Positions 42,470 to 50,181 of a stretch of 64,000 nt of DNA are shown piece by piece. The stretch lies in NCBI RefSeq assembly GCF_003610235.1, contig NZ_RAPR01000001.1, positions 4,588,001-4,652,000 on the forward strand, in the 5' to 3' direction. The position numbers were made by a program, and so were the translations under genes. The first letter of the stretch is position 1. The number at the start of each line of letters is the position of its first letter. The notes beneath the pieces were generated by a model. That model made no database searches, was not told the DNA's origin, and saw nothing but the letters and a program-made list of their open reading frames with translations. The DNA comes from Catellatospora citrea (GTDB lineage: Bacteria; Actinomycetota; Actinomycetes; Mycobacteriales; Micromonosporaceae).

Positions 42470-43361
42470 GGCCGTACTCCTTTTCGCCACGCCAGAAGTA
42501 CACGAATCCACCGATGCCCACCACGACCGCCCAGACGAGGGCGACCAGCCACATGCTCAGCACGGAGATGCCGGGGGCGGGGGTGTTGACGAGCAGCGCC
42601 TCGCGGCCGAGCTCGATGAAGACCGACATCGGGTTGAGTTGGAGCAGGGTGGACGCCCACTTGGGCAGGCCGTCGGTGGCCGCGGCCAGGTTGAAGAACA
42701 CGCCCGAGCCGTACAGCCACGTACGCAGCAGGAACGGCATGATCTGCTTCAGGTCGGTGATCTTCGAGCCGGCCCGCGCGACCAGCATGGCCAGGCCCGC
42801 GTTGAAGACCGTCTGCAGCAGCAGCAGCGGGATCAGGGTCAGCCAGTTGAAGGTCAGCGGCTCACCGGTGATCAGCACGATGCCCATCAGCACCAGCATG
42901 GCCGCGAGCAGCTGCTGCAGCTGGGTGATGGTGACCGACAGCGGCAGGCTGGCCCGGGGGAACTGCAGCGCCCGGATCATGCCCAGGTTGCCGGAGATCG
43001 CCCCGGTGCCACCGGTCACGACCTGCGTGGTGTAGCCGAAGATGAAGATGCCGGCACAGAGGTACGCGGGGAAGTTCTCGATGCCGCGGCTCGTGTTGAG
43101 GATCAGGCCGAAGATCAGGTAGTACACCGCCGCGTTGGTCAGCGGGGTGAGCACGTGCCAGAGCTGGCCGAGCCGGGCGGTGGTGAGCGTCGCGACGTTC
43201 TTGGCATTCGCGAACGCGAGGATGAAGTGACGGTACGCCCACAGCCTGCGAACATAGTCGGTCAGGGCCGGCCGCTCGCCCGCTACGCGGAGACCGTGCC
43301 GGGCAGCGAGCTGCGCCGGCGCGGGGGCGGAATAAGGCTCAGTCACCACAGCTTCAGCCAT
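42462..43361 (-). CDS. Polysaccharide ABC exporter, permease (TagG/Wzm-like)
   Basis: A 299-residue ABC-2 type permease with about six helices after a cytosolic N-terminus. Useful stretches are RRLWAYRHFILAFANAKNVATL, LGQLWHVLTPLTNAAVYYLIFG, FPAYLCAGIFIFGYTTQ, GMIRALQFPRASLPLS (the cytoplasmic coupling segment) and a final WLVALVWAVVVGIGGFVYFWRGEK. ATG at 43361 is chosen for the conserved start; the upstream extension has no ribosome binding site. First gene of the leftward glycopolymer operon, divergent from the TetR gene. Confidence 0.88.
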   Translation of the reverse strand: MAEAVVTEPYSAPAPAQLAARHGLRVAGERPALTDYVRRLWAYRHFILAFANAKNVATLTTARLGQLWHVLTPLTNAAVYYLIFGLILNTSRGIENFPAYLCAGIFIFGYTTQVVTGGTGAISGNLGMIRALQFPRASLPLSVTITQLQQLLAAMLVLMGIVLITGEPLTFNWLTLIPLLLLQTVFNAGLAMLVARAGSKITDLKQIMPFLLRTWLYGSGVFFNLAAATDGLPKWASTLLQLNPMSVFIELGREALLVNTPAPGISVLSMWLVALVWAVVVGIGGFVYFWRGEKEYGRG

Positions 43362-43468
43362 GGTAAGGGCTCCGATCTCCAAACTGGGGATTGAGTGGCG
43401 GTGACACACGGTAGCCGACGCCAAGGACGGGACGCCACCGTAGCGACGTACTAGTGATGATGTTAATC

Positions 43469-43512
43469 CGACGGAACGTCGCGACGCAACCGTCGCGTCG
43501 CTGCGCTATCGT
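43469..43512 (+). promoter_or_regulatory. Nested dyad and -10 box before the TetR gene
   Basis: Inner 10-bp palindrome CGTCGCGACG (43477-43486) is flanked by CGACGG (43469-43474) and CCGTCG (43490-43495), making a 27-bp dyad over the -35 region. -10 TATCGT (43507-43512) stands six bases before the GTG start, so the gene is leaderless. Probable autoregulatory operator. Confidence 0.6.
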
Positions 43513-43518
43513 AGGCAC

Positions 43519-44115
43519 GTGCTGGCAGAGAGTAGGCGAGTCCCCGCGGGGGCCGCGGTGTTGAGAGGTGACATCACCGAGGCCATTCAGGCTGCGGTGG
43601 TGGAGGAGCTTGCCGCTGTGGGCTACGGCCGACTTTCGATCGAGGCGGTGGCCCGCCGTGCGGGCGTGGCCAAGACCGCGGTGTACCGCCGGTGGGGTTC
43701 GAAGCTCGAGATGGTGCTGGAGATCGTGGCGGGGGTCGCGGGCCGCAAGCTGCCGCTGCCCGACACCGGCACGCTGACCGGCGATCTGACGGTGTTCATG
43801 CAGATCCTGGTGATAGCACTGCGTCACCCGCTGGCCTCGCAGATCATCCCCGACCTGCTGGCCGAGGCGTCGCGCAACGCCGAGATCGCGCAGACCCTGC
43901 AGCAGGCGCTGCGCGCCAACCAGCACGAGATCGGAACGCTGTTGGTCGGCCGGGCGGTGGAGCGCGGCGAACTGCCCACGGGCACCGACCCGGACCTCGC
44001 GGTGGACCTGATCGTCGGCCCGATCTACTGGCGGCTCACGGTCAACCGCGATCCACTGCCCACCGACTACGTGAAGCGGTTGGTCGACGCGGTCATCGCC
44101 GCCCTGTCCGCCTGA
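43519..44115 (+). CDS. TetR family transcriptional regulator
   Basis: A 198-residue regulator. The helix-turn-helix is clear at about 20-65: EAIQAAVVEELAAVGYGRLSIEAVARRAGVAKTAVYRRWGSKLEMV. The C-terminal ligand-binding domain (DPDLAVDLIVGPIYWRLTVNRDPLP) fits the TetR_C type with a PIYYR-like motif. It is divergent from the exporter permease gene and could control it and itself through the dyad at 43469-43495. The orphan operator at 27010 is different in sequence, so it is unlikely to be its target. Confidence 0.88.
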   Translation: MLAESRRVPAGAAVLRGDITEAIQAAVVEELAAVGYGRLSIEAVARRAGVAKTAVYRRWGSKLEMVLEIVAGVAGRKLPLPDTGTLTGDLTVFMQILVIALRHPLASQIIPDLLAEASRNAEIAQTLQQALRANQHEIGTLLVGRAVERGELPTGTDPDLAVDLIVGPIYWRLTVNRDPLPTDYVKRLVDAVIAALSA

Positions 44116-44119
44116 TCCG

Positions 44120-44155
44120 CCGGCCCGCGCGGCCCCGGGTGGGCAGCGCGGCCGG
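44120..44155. terminator. Convergent hairpin between TetR and acyltransferase genes
   Basis: CCGGCC-c-GCGC (44120-44130) pairs with GCGCGGCCGG (44146-44155), with one bulged base and a 15-base loop. It lies between two convergent stops; modest support. Confidence 0.45.
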
Positions 44156-44165
44156 TCGGGTGAGG

Positions 44166-44702
44166 TCAAAGGCCGTCGGGGCGCTGCGCCTCGCGGGACA
44201 CGATGTTGCCCTTCTCGTCCACCCAGCCGAGGTGGCGGGCGGGGTTGCCGGCGACCAGCTGGTTCGGTGCGACGCTCTTGGTCACCACGGAACCGGCCGC
44301 GACCATCGCGTGCTCGCCGATCACGGTGCCGCAGACGATGGTGGCGTTGGCGCCGAGCGAGGCCCCCCGCTTGATCAGCGTCGGGGTGATCTGCCAGTCC
44401 GGGTTCTGCGCCCGCGGCCGCAGGTCGTTGGTGAAGACCACGCACGGACCGACGAAGACCTCGTCCTCGATGGTGACGCCGTGGTACACCGACACGTTGT
44501 TCTGGATCTTCACAAGGTCGCCGATCACGACTTCGGCGTCGACGTACACGTTGCGCCCGATCACGCAGCCGGCGCCGATGGTCGCGCTGTTGCGCACGTG
44601 GGCCAGGTGCCAGATCTTGGTGCCGGCGCCGACCTGGGCGCCTTCCTCGACGTCGGCGCTGGGATGCACGAAAACGGGGGGTGTGGAGGGGGTGCCAGTC
44701 AT
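44166..44702 (-). CDS. Left-handed beta-helix N-acyltransferase (WbpD-like)
   Basis: A 178-residue hexapeptide-repeat acetyltransferase. The repeats run about 10-150 (VHPSADVEEGAQVGAGTKIWHLAHVRNSATIGAGCVIG in several hexads), with the active-site type His in IWHLAHV and a loop FTNDLRPRAQNPDWQITPT, which is characteristic of WbpD/WlbB enzymes that N-acetylate UDP-GlcNAc(3NH2)A. It is separated from the leftward operon by the TetR gene but on the same strand. It completes the set for UDP-ManNAc3NAcA synthesis. No ribosome binding site is evident. Confidence 0.84.
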   Translation of the reverse strand: MTGTPSTPPVFVHPSADVEEGAQVGAGTKIWHLAHVRNSATIGAGCVIGRNVYVDAEVVIGDLVKIQNNVSVYHGVTIEDEVFVGPCVVFTNDLRPRAQNPDWQITPTLIKRGASLGANATIVCGTVIGEHAMVAAGSVVTKSVAPNQLVAGNPARHLGWVDEKGNIVSREAQRPDGL

Positions 44703-44822
44703 TGTCGACCACCGTGTTCCGGGGCGCTCCGCGCCGGGGTTTGGGCTGCTGGCGCAGCCGGACGGGTACGAGATTAACCCGTCGGGACCCTGGTGCGGGC
44801 GGGGGTCGGCGCAGGTGCCGGG

Positions 44823-45167
44823 TCAGTTTCCGCCGCGGTCGACCTGGACCACGACCTGGCTGTCGGTGATCTCGTTGATCTTCACGGTGAAGTCGCCGAC
44901 GCTCACGCCGTCGCCGCGCTGCACGGTGACCTCCTGACCGGCCACCTTGAGCGTGACCGAGTCCTGGTTCGCGCTGACGAGCTGCACCTCGACGCCCAGG
45001 ATCGAGATCTTGGCGTTGGTGACGTTGCGCTCGAAGGTGATGGTGCAGCCGGTCGTGCTGCAGGTGCTGGTCGCGCCCTCGCCACTGCAGCCGGCCAGGG
45101 CCCCGCCGGTGAGCGCGGCCACCAGCACTGCGGTGGCGATGAGACGACTCGTCCTCCGTGCGAACAT
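44823..45167 (-). CDS. Small secreted lipoprotein, unknown
   Basis: A 114-residue protein with a signal peptide and lipobox LTGGALAGC, so Cys about 22 is probably lipidated. The mature part has a Cys pair (TCSTTGC) and a beta-rich domain (ITFERNVTNAKISILGVEVQLVSANQDSVTLKVAGQEVTV). I do not recognise the family. ATG at 45167 stands six bases after a -10 box TATGAT, so the mRNA is leaderless. It is divergent from the inositol-monophosphatase-family gene. Confidence 0.75.
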   Translation of the reverse strand: MFARRTSRLIATAVLVAALTGGALAGCSGEGATSTCSTTGCTITFERNVTNAKISILGVEVQLVSANQDSVTLKVAGQEVTVQRGDGVSVGDFTVKINEITDSQVVVQVDRGGN

Positions 45168-45173
45168 TAGGCG

Positions 45174-45179
45174 ATCATA
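45174..45179 (-). promoter_or_regulatory. -10 box of leaderless lipoprotein gene
   Basis: TATGAT on the minus strand, consensus-like, six bases before the ATG at 45167. Confidence 0.65.
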
Positions 45180-45204
45180 AACCAATCAGGATCGGGGCGC
45201 GGCG

Positions 45205-45999
45205 ATGATTGACCGGATTGTGGAGATTCTGCGGGAAACCGCGGAGGCGGTGGTCCTGCCGAGGTTCCGCAACCTGGCCGACGGGGAGATCGTCGAGAAG
45301 AGCCCCGGGGATCTCGTCACCGTCGCCGACCGGGAGGCCGAGGTCATGCTGACCGCACGGCTCGCGGCGTTGCTGCCGGGCTCGCTGGTGGTCGGCGAGG
45401 AGGCCGTCGCGGCCGACCCGGACGTGCTCACCCGCCTGGACGACGACGGCGCGGTGTGGCTGATCGACCCGATCGACGGCACCGGCAACTTCGCCGCCGG
45501 GCAGGAGCCGTTCGGCATGATGGTCGCCCTGATGCGCGGCGGCGTGCCGGTGCTCGCGGTGATCTACGAGCCGGTCCCGGGGACCGTGGCCGCGGCCGAG
45601 GCCGGCGCCGGATCCTATGTCGACGGCGTCCGGATGGTGCTGGACCACACCCCGGTCGGCGCGGACCAGCTGCGCGGTGCGGTGATGACCAAGTATCTGC
45701 CGCCCGAGCTGCGCGAGCAGGTCGTGTCGCGGCTGCCCAACCTCTCCGAGGCGATCCCGGGGCTGCGCTGCGCCGCCCGGGAGTACCCCGAACTGCTGCG
45801 CGAGACGCGGCACTTCGCCCTGTTCTGGCGGGCCAAGCCGTGGGACCACGCGCCGGGCGCGCTGCTGATGCGCGAGGCCGGCGGCGTGGTGCGGCACTTC
45901 GACGGGGCCGACTACGACCCGGTGCACCCGCGCAACGGCCTCGTCGTGTGCCGTGACGATGCGGTGTTTGGGCTGGTACGCAGCGTGTTGCTGGCATGA
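45205..45999 (+). CDS. Inositol monophosphatase family protein
   Basis: A 264-residue Mg-dependent phosphatase. The metal-binding motifs are GEEAV (near 66-70), WLIDPIDGTGNF (about 88-99) and the late WDHAPGALLMREAGG (about 213-227), as in inositol monophosphatases, histidinol-phosphatase HisN and related 3'-phosphoadenosine phosphatases. The family member cannot be fixed by sight. ATG at 45205 follows CGGGG. In actinobacteria, inositol phosphatases serve mycothiol and phosphatidylinositol synthesis, so that is one possible role. Confidence 0.87.
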   Translation: MIDRIVEILRETAEAVVLPRFRNLADGEIVEKSPGDLVTVADREAEVMLTARLAALLPGSLVVGEEAVAADPDVLTRLDDDGAVWLIDPIDGTGNFAAGQEPFGMMVALMRGGVPVLAVIYEPVPGTVAAAEAGAGSYVDGVRMVLDHTPVGADQLRGAVMTKYLPPELREQVVSRLPNLSEAIPGLRCAAREYPELLRETRHFALFWRAKPWDHAPGALLMREAGGVVRHFDGADYDPVHPRNGLVVCRDDAVFGLVRSVLLA

Positions 46000-46141
46000 A
46001 CAACTTTCCTGTCGGCGCGCCGCTGCGGTAATCTGCGTCGCGGCCGCGCGTCTGCGGGTGCCCCCGACACCCGTGGCGGCCGCCGCCGCGCGCACCCCCA
46101 GCTCCTTCCCTTCGCGGCGTGAGACGGAAGGATCCACGTCC

Positions 46142-47179
46142 GTGACCCTGACGGTGCGCCCTCGCCGGCGTTTCGTGCCGGCCATCGCCGTCGCCGTGGC
46201 GGCAGCGGTGCTCGTGACCGCGTTCCCCACCGCGGCGCAGGCCGAGCCCAACGAGATCTCCTCGACCAAGGTCGCGCAGCTGCGCCAGACCCTGGAGAGC
46301 GCCGCCGGTCAGTACCTGGAGGCCGAAGGCCTGCTCACCAAGGCCAAGACCGAGCAGGCCGCGCTCAACCAGAAGCTGGTCGTCGCGGAGAACCGCTACC
46401 TGCGCGCCAAGACCAGCGTGCAGAAGTACGCGGCCGAGGCCTACAAGGCCGGACGCCTGGGCGTCATCGGCGTCATGCTGAACGCCAACACGCCGGACTC
46501 CTTCCTGGCCCGCTCCGCCGCCCTGGAGAAGATGGCGGCCCGCGACGAGGCCCGCATCAGCGAGCTGGTCAGTGCCCGCAAGGAGATCGACGGCACCAAG
46601 GCCGATATCGACAACCGGGTCCGCGAGCAGAACAAGCAGCTGTCCGAGATGGCGAAGTTGCGCGGCGCCACCGAGCGGGCGCTGTCGGCCGTCGGCGGGT
46701 ACACCACCACCGGCTGGGTCGACCCCTACGCGCCGACCGCCGCGCCGGCCAAGCGCAACTCGGACGGCAGCTGGCCGTCGCAGGGCTGCACCGTGAACGA
46801 CCCGACCCCGGCCAACGGCTGCATCACCCCGCGCACCCTGCACGCCCTGCAGCAGGCCCAGCGGTGGTTCGACCACTACGTCTCCTGCTACCGCTCCGGC
46901 GACATGTACGAGCACCCCAAGGGCCGGGCCTGCGACTTCTCCTCGGAGCCGGACGGGTTCAAGAACTTCTCGTCCAAGGGCGCGAACAAGCTCTACGGCG
47001 ACAAGCTGGCCTCGTTCTTCGTCAAGAACGCGAGCAGGCTCGGCGTCATGTACGTGATCTGGTACTGCAAGATCTGGCTGGCCGGATCGGGCTGGAAGAC
47101 GTATCGATCCGCGGGCGGCAACTGCGGCGACGACCCGGCCGGCGACCACACCAACCACGTTCACCTGTCCGTCCTCTAG
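46142..47179 (+). CDS. Secreted coiled-coil protein with M15-like peptidase domain
   Basis: A 345-residue exported protein. The signal peptide spans about 1-33 and ends TAAQA. Residues about 40-185 form a long coiled coil (LRQTLESAAGQYLEAEGLLTKAK and on), as in PcsB/RipA-like hydrolases. After a linker, the C-terminal domain (about 225-345) has EHPKGRACDFS and DHTNHVHLSV, matching the His/Asp and HxH zinc ligands of the M15/VanY-type D-Ala-D-Ala peptidases. It probably trims peptidoglycan. GTG at 46142 has GGAAGGA upstream. The structured 5' leader is GC-rich with a CGGGTG/CACCCG hairpin. Confidence 0.8.
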   Translation: MTLTVRPRRRFVPAIAVAVAAAVLVTAFPTAAQAEPNEISSTKVAQLRQTLESAAGQYLEAEGLLTKAKTEQAALNQKLVVAENRYLRAKTSVQKYAAEAYKAGRLGVIGVMLNANTPDSFLARSAALEKMAARDEARISELVSARKEIDGTKADIDNRVREQNKQLSEMAKLRGATERALSAVGGYTTTGWVDPYAPTAAPAKRNSDGSWPSQGCTVNDPTPANGCITPRTLHALQQAQRWFDHYVSCYRSGDMYEHPKGRACDFSSEPDGFKNFSSKGANKLYGDKLASFFVKNASRLGVMYVIWYCKIWLAGSGWKTYRSAGGNCGDDPAGDHTNHVHLSVL

Positions 47180-47235
47180 CTGCGCGCTACATCGCCTCGG
47201 CGGTCGTTGTGGGTCCCGCCCACATGGCCGCCTGT

Positions 47236-47279
47236 GAGGTGTCTCTCTAGCGTGGTCCGCGACCACGAGGTGACTCTCT
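47236..47279 (+). promoter_or_regulatory. Direct repeats around a dyad upstream of the liv operon
   Basis: GAGGTGTCTCTCT (47236-47248) and GAGGTGACTCTCT (47267-47279) are direct repeats 31 bases apart, three helical turns, on either side of the dyad GTGGTCCGCGACCAC (47252-47266). A TAGCGT -10-like box overlaps the left repeat and dyad (47248-47253). The liv start is 66 bases downstream. Likely regulator binding site. Confidence 0.5.
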
Positions 47280-47344
47280 CTCGCAACACGGCATTAATCA
47301 GAGCGACCTCGCGGCATTGGCAGACCACTCAATGAGGAGATGCA

Positions 47345-48577
47345 GTGAGCGAGCGCAGCAGACTGCACAGTTTTGCAGAGAATGCCGGTTTGTCCCGGCG
47401 CGTGTTCGTTGCCTCGACGGTCGCCGCTGCCCTGCTGGCCGCGGCCGCTTGCAGCAGCCCGCAGGAGGCGGCCCAGGGCACGGGCGGGGACGGCGCGCCG
47501 GTCAAGGTCGGCCTGGTCTACTCCCAGTCCGGGGCCCTGGCCAGCTACGGCAAGCAGTACATCGACGGCTTCAAGGCCGGGCTGGCCCAGGCCACCAACG
47601 GCACCAACAAGGTCAACGGCCGCACGATCGAGTTGCTCGAGGCCGACGACGCCGGTGACCCGGCCAAGGCGGTGTCCGCGGCGAAGGACCTGATCGGCAA
47701 GGGTGTCAAGATCCTCGCCGGCTCGGCCTCCTCCGGAGTGGCGCTGCAGGTCGCGCCGGTCGCCGCGCAGGACAAGACGCTGTTCATCTCCGGCCCGGCC
47801 GCGACCGACGGCGTCACCGGCATCAACCGGTACACGTTCCGCTCCGGCCGCCAGTCGTACCAGGACGTGCTCGCCGCGAAGTCGTTCATCGGCGACGCCA
47901 AGGACAAGAAGGTCGTGGTGTTCGCGCAGGACAGCGCGTTCGGCAAGGCCAACGAGGCCGCGGTGACGGCGGTCATCGGCGGCGCGGGCGCGAAGGTGTC
48001 GGCGATCCTGGTCCCGGCCAGCGCCACCGACTTCACCCCGTTCGCCAGCCAGGTCAACACCGCCAAGCCGGATCTGCTCTTCGTGGCCTGGGCGGGCACC
48101 ACCGCCACCGCCATGTGGCAGGCGCTGGACCAGCAGGGCGTGCTCACCAGCACCACGGTGGTGACCGGTCTGGACCAGAAGGCGTCGTACCCGGTGTTCG
48201 GCGCGGCCGGCGAGAAGATCTCCTTCCTGTCGCACTACTTCGACGGCGCGACCAGCAACGAGGCCGCCAAGGCGGCGGGCGCGAAGATCACCGGCGGGCT
48301 CGACCTGTTCAGCCCCGACGGCTTCAACGCCGCGCAGATGGTGGTCCGGGCGATCGCCGAGGGCGGCGACGACGTCGAGAAGATGGTCACCGCGCTGGAG
48401 GGCTGGAGCTTCGACGGGGTCAAGGGCAAGATGACCATCCGCAAGGAGGACCACGCCATGATCCAGCCGATGTTCCAGGTCAAGCTCGTGGGTTCCGGCC
48501 CGGCCGCCAAGCCGCAGCTGGTCAAGGAGCTGGCGCCGGAAGACGTCACCCCGCCCGCCGTAGCGATGAAGCCCTGA
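47345..48577 (+). CDS. livK: Branched-chain amino acid type ABC transporter, substrate-binding lipoprotein
   Basis: A 410-residue periplasmic-type binding protein of the Leu/Ile/Val family (PF13458-like). The N-terminus carries SRRVFVAST, a twin-arginine motif, and a lipobox LAAAAC (Cys about 34), so it may be exported folded by Tat and then lipidated. The mature part VKVGLVYSQSGALASYGKQYIDGFKAGL and VVFAQDSAFGKANEAAV are family hallmarks. GTG at 47345 follows GAGGAGA. First gene of a five-gene importer operon. Ligand could be an amino acid, amide, urea or aromatic; not determinable here. Confidence 0.9.
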   Translation: MSERSRLHSFAENAGLSRRVFVASTVAAALLAAAACSSPQEAAQGTGGDGAPVKVGLVYSQSGALASYGKQYIDGFKAGLAQATNGTNKVNGRTIELLEADDAGDPAKAVSAAKDLIGKGVKILAGSASSGVALQVAPVAAQDKTLFISGPAATDGVTGINRYTFRSGRQSYQDVLAAKSFIGDAKDKKVVVFAQDSAFGKANEAAVTAVIGGAGAKVSAILVPASATDFTPFASQVNTAKPDLLFVAWAGTTATAMWQALDQQGVLTSTTVVTGLDQKASYPVFGAAGEKISFLSHYFDGATSNEAAKAAGAKITGGLDLFSPDGFNAAQMVVRAIAEGGDDVEKMVTALEGWSFDGVKGKMTIRKEDHAMIQPMFQVKLVGSGPAAKPQLVKELAPEDVTPPAVAMKP

Positions 48578-48580
48578 CCT

Positions 48581-49417
48581 GTGGACCACCCCGTCACGGG
48601 TACGACCGAGGCTCCGCCCGCGCCGCAGCAGCGGCCCGGACGGGGCCTCGGCTCCCCAGAAGCCCCCGCCGCCGTGCTGGCCACCGAGGCGCTGACCTGG
48701 CGCATCGGCGAAGTCGCCATCGTCGACGGCGTGTCCCTACAGCTGCACCCCGGTGAGTTCCTCGGCGTGATCGGCCCGAACGGGGCCGGCAAGACGTCGC
48801 TGTTCAACCTCGTCTCGGGCCTGCGCGCGGTCACCGCCGGGCGGGTGCTGCTGCACGGCGCGGACATCACCACGCTGGCCCCGCACCGCCGGGCGCAGCG
48901 CGGACTGGGCCGCACCTTCCAGTCCTCGTCGGTCTTCGGCAGCCTGTCGGTCCGCGAGAACGTACGGCTCGCGGTGCAGGCCCACCACGGCGGCTCGCTG
49001 GCCCTGTGGCGGCGCGCCGCGGCCTACCGCGAGGTCGCGACGCGGGCCGACGAGTGCCTGGCCACGGTCGGGCTAGGCGCGCGGGGCGACGCGCTCGCCG
49101 GGACGCTGGCCCACGGCGAGAAGCGCAAGCTGGAGATCGCGCTGCTGCTGGCGGGCGAGCCGTCGGTGCTGCTGCTGGACGAGCCGATGGCCGGGGTCTC
49201 CGCGGAGGACGTGCCCGAGCTGGTCGAGGTGATCCGGGAGCTGACCGCCCACAGCGGTCGCAGCGTGCTCATGGTGGAACACCACATGGACGTGATCCTG
49301 GACCTGGCCGACCGCATCGCCGTCATGCACCACGGCGCGCTGCTGGCCTGCGACACCCCCGACGCGGTGATGGCCAACGCCACCGTGCAGGAGGCATACC
49401 TGGGGGAGGGACTATGA
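48581..49417 (+). CDS. livG: ABC transporter ATP-binding protein LivG
   Basis: A 278-residue ATPase of the branched-chain amino acid type importer. Walker A GPNGAGKTSLFN (near residue 62), the family's GLGRTFQSSSVFGSLSVRENV, signature region LAHGEKRKLEIA, Walker B VLLLDEPMAGVS and the C-terminal VQEAYLGEGL, which is the LivG end motif. About 25 unconserved N-terminal residues. The GTG is three bases after livK; its stop overlaps the livF start (ATGA). Confidence 0.92.
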   Translation: MDHPVTGTTEAPPAPQQRPGRGLGSPEAPAAVLATEALTWRIGEVAIVDGVSLQLHPGEFLGVIGPNGAGKTSLFNLVSGLRAVTAGRVLLHGADITTLAPHRRAQRGLGRTFQSSSVFGSLSVRENVRLAVQAHHGGSLALWRRAAAYREVATRADECLATVGLGARGDALAGTLAHGEKRKLEIALLLAGEPSVLLLDEPMAGVSAEDVPELVEVIRELTAHSGRSVLMVEHHMDVILDLADRIAVMHHGALLACDTPDAVMANATVQEAYLGEGL

Positions 49418-50181
49418 CGACCGGACAGATCGCCGCGCCGCTTGGCGCCGACCCCGCGGGGGCGGCGAGCCTGCTGCACGTCGAGAACCTGTCGGTGCGG
49501 ATCGCCGGGCTGCACATTCTGCAGGGCGTGTCCTTCGACGTCGCATCGTCGGGCGTGACCGTGCTGCTGGGGCGCAACGGGGTGGGCAAGTCGACCACGC
49601 TGCGCGCGATCCTGGGGCTGACCCCGCGCAACGGCACCGCGACCGGTTCGGTCCGGCTCGGCGGCGAGGAGATCCTCGGCAGGCCCACGCACGCGCTGGT
49701 CAAGGCGGGGCTGGGCTTCGTGCCCGAGGACCGGTGTGTGTTCGCCGGGCTGACCGTCGCGGAAAACCTGCGGCTGGCCGAGCGCACCGACATCCCGGAC
49801 TACGACCTGGTCTTCAGTCTCTTCCCGGAGCTGTCCAAGCGGGCCAAGCAGCGGGCGGGCTCGCTGTCCGGCGGGCAGCAGCAGATGCTGTCGCTGGGCC
49901 GCGTGCTGCTGAACCGGAACCGGCTGCTGCTCATCGACGAGCCGACCAAGGGCCTCGCGCCCAAGGTGGTCACCGAGGTGGCCGAGGCCCTGGAACGGGC
50001 CGCGCAGGCGGTGCCGGTGCTGCTCGTCGAGCAGAACCTCGCCGTCGTACGCAGGCTCGCCGGCGACGCCGTCGTCATCGCCGCGGGCCAGGTCGCCTGG
50101 ACCGGGTCGGGCGAGCAACTGCTGGCCGACCCGGCGCTCACCAAGTCTCTGCTGGCCGTCAACGCTGCCGGGGGGCACTGA
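49414..50181 (+). CDS. livF: ABC transporter ATP-binding protein LivF
   Basis: A 255-residue ATPase: Walker A GRNGVGKSTTLRA (near 53), FVPEDRCVFAGLTVAENL, signature LSGGQQQMLSLGRVL, Walker B RLLLIDEPTKGLAP, all LivF-typical. ATG overlaps livG stop, and its own stop overlaps the livH start (TGATG), so the operon is translationally coupled throughout. Confidence 0.92.
   Translation: MTTGQIAAPLGADPAGAASLLHVENLSVRIAGLHILQGVSFDVASSGVTVLLGRNGVGKSTTLRAILGLTPRNGTATGSVRLGGEEILGRPTHALVKAGLGFVPEDRCVFAGLTVAENLRLAERTDIPDYDLVFSLFPELSKRAKQRAGSLSGGQQQMLSLGRVLLNRNRLLLIDEPTKGLAPKVVTEVAEALERAAQAVPVLLVEQNLAVVRRLAGDAVVIAAGQVAWTGSGEQLLADPALTKSLLAVNAAGGH

Noticed and set aside
43519..44115. The TetR protein as regulator of the MFS gene at 26997
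   Set aside because: The dyad at its own promoter (CGTCGCGACG-centred) is unlike the GTACGTAC operator of the MFS gene, and the genes are 16 kb apart.
29973..44702. A secondary-metabolite cluster (aminosugar antibiotic)
   Set aside because: DegT, Gfo/Idh and glycosyltransferase genes occur in such clusters, but there is no polyketide, peptide or cyclitol core gene, while a polymer exporter and UDP-HexNAc enzymes are present. A surface polymer locus fits better.
46005..46141. A c-di-AMP (ydaO-type) riboswitch before the secreted M15-like peptidase
   Set aside because: Such switches often precede actinobacterial wall hydrolases, and the leader is structured, but I cannot find the conserved ydaO core elements. 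A covariance search would settle it.
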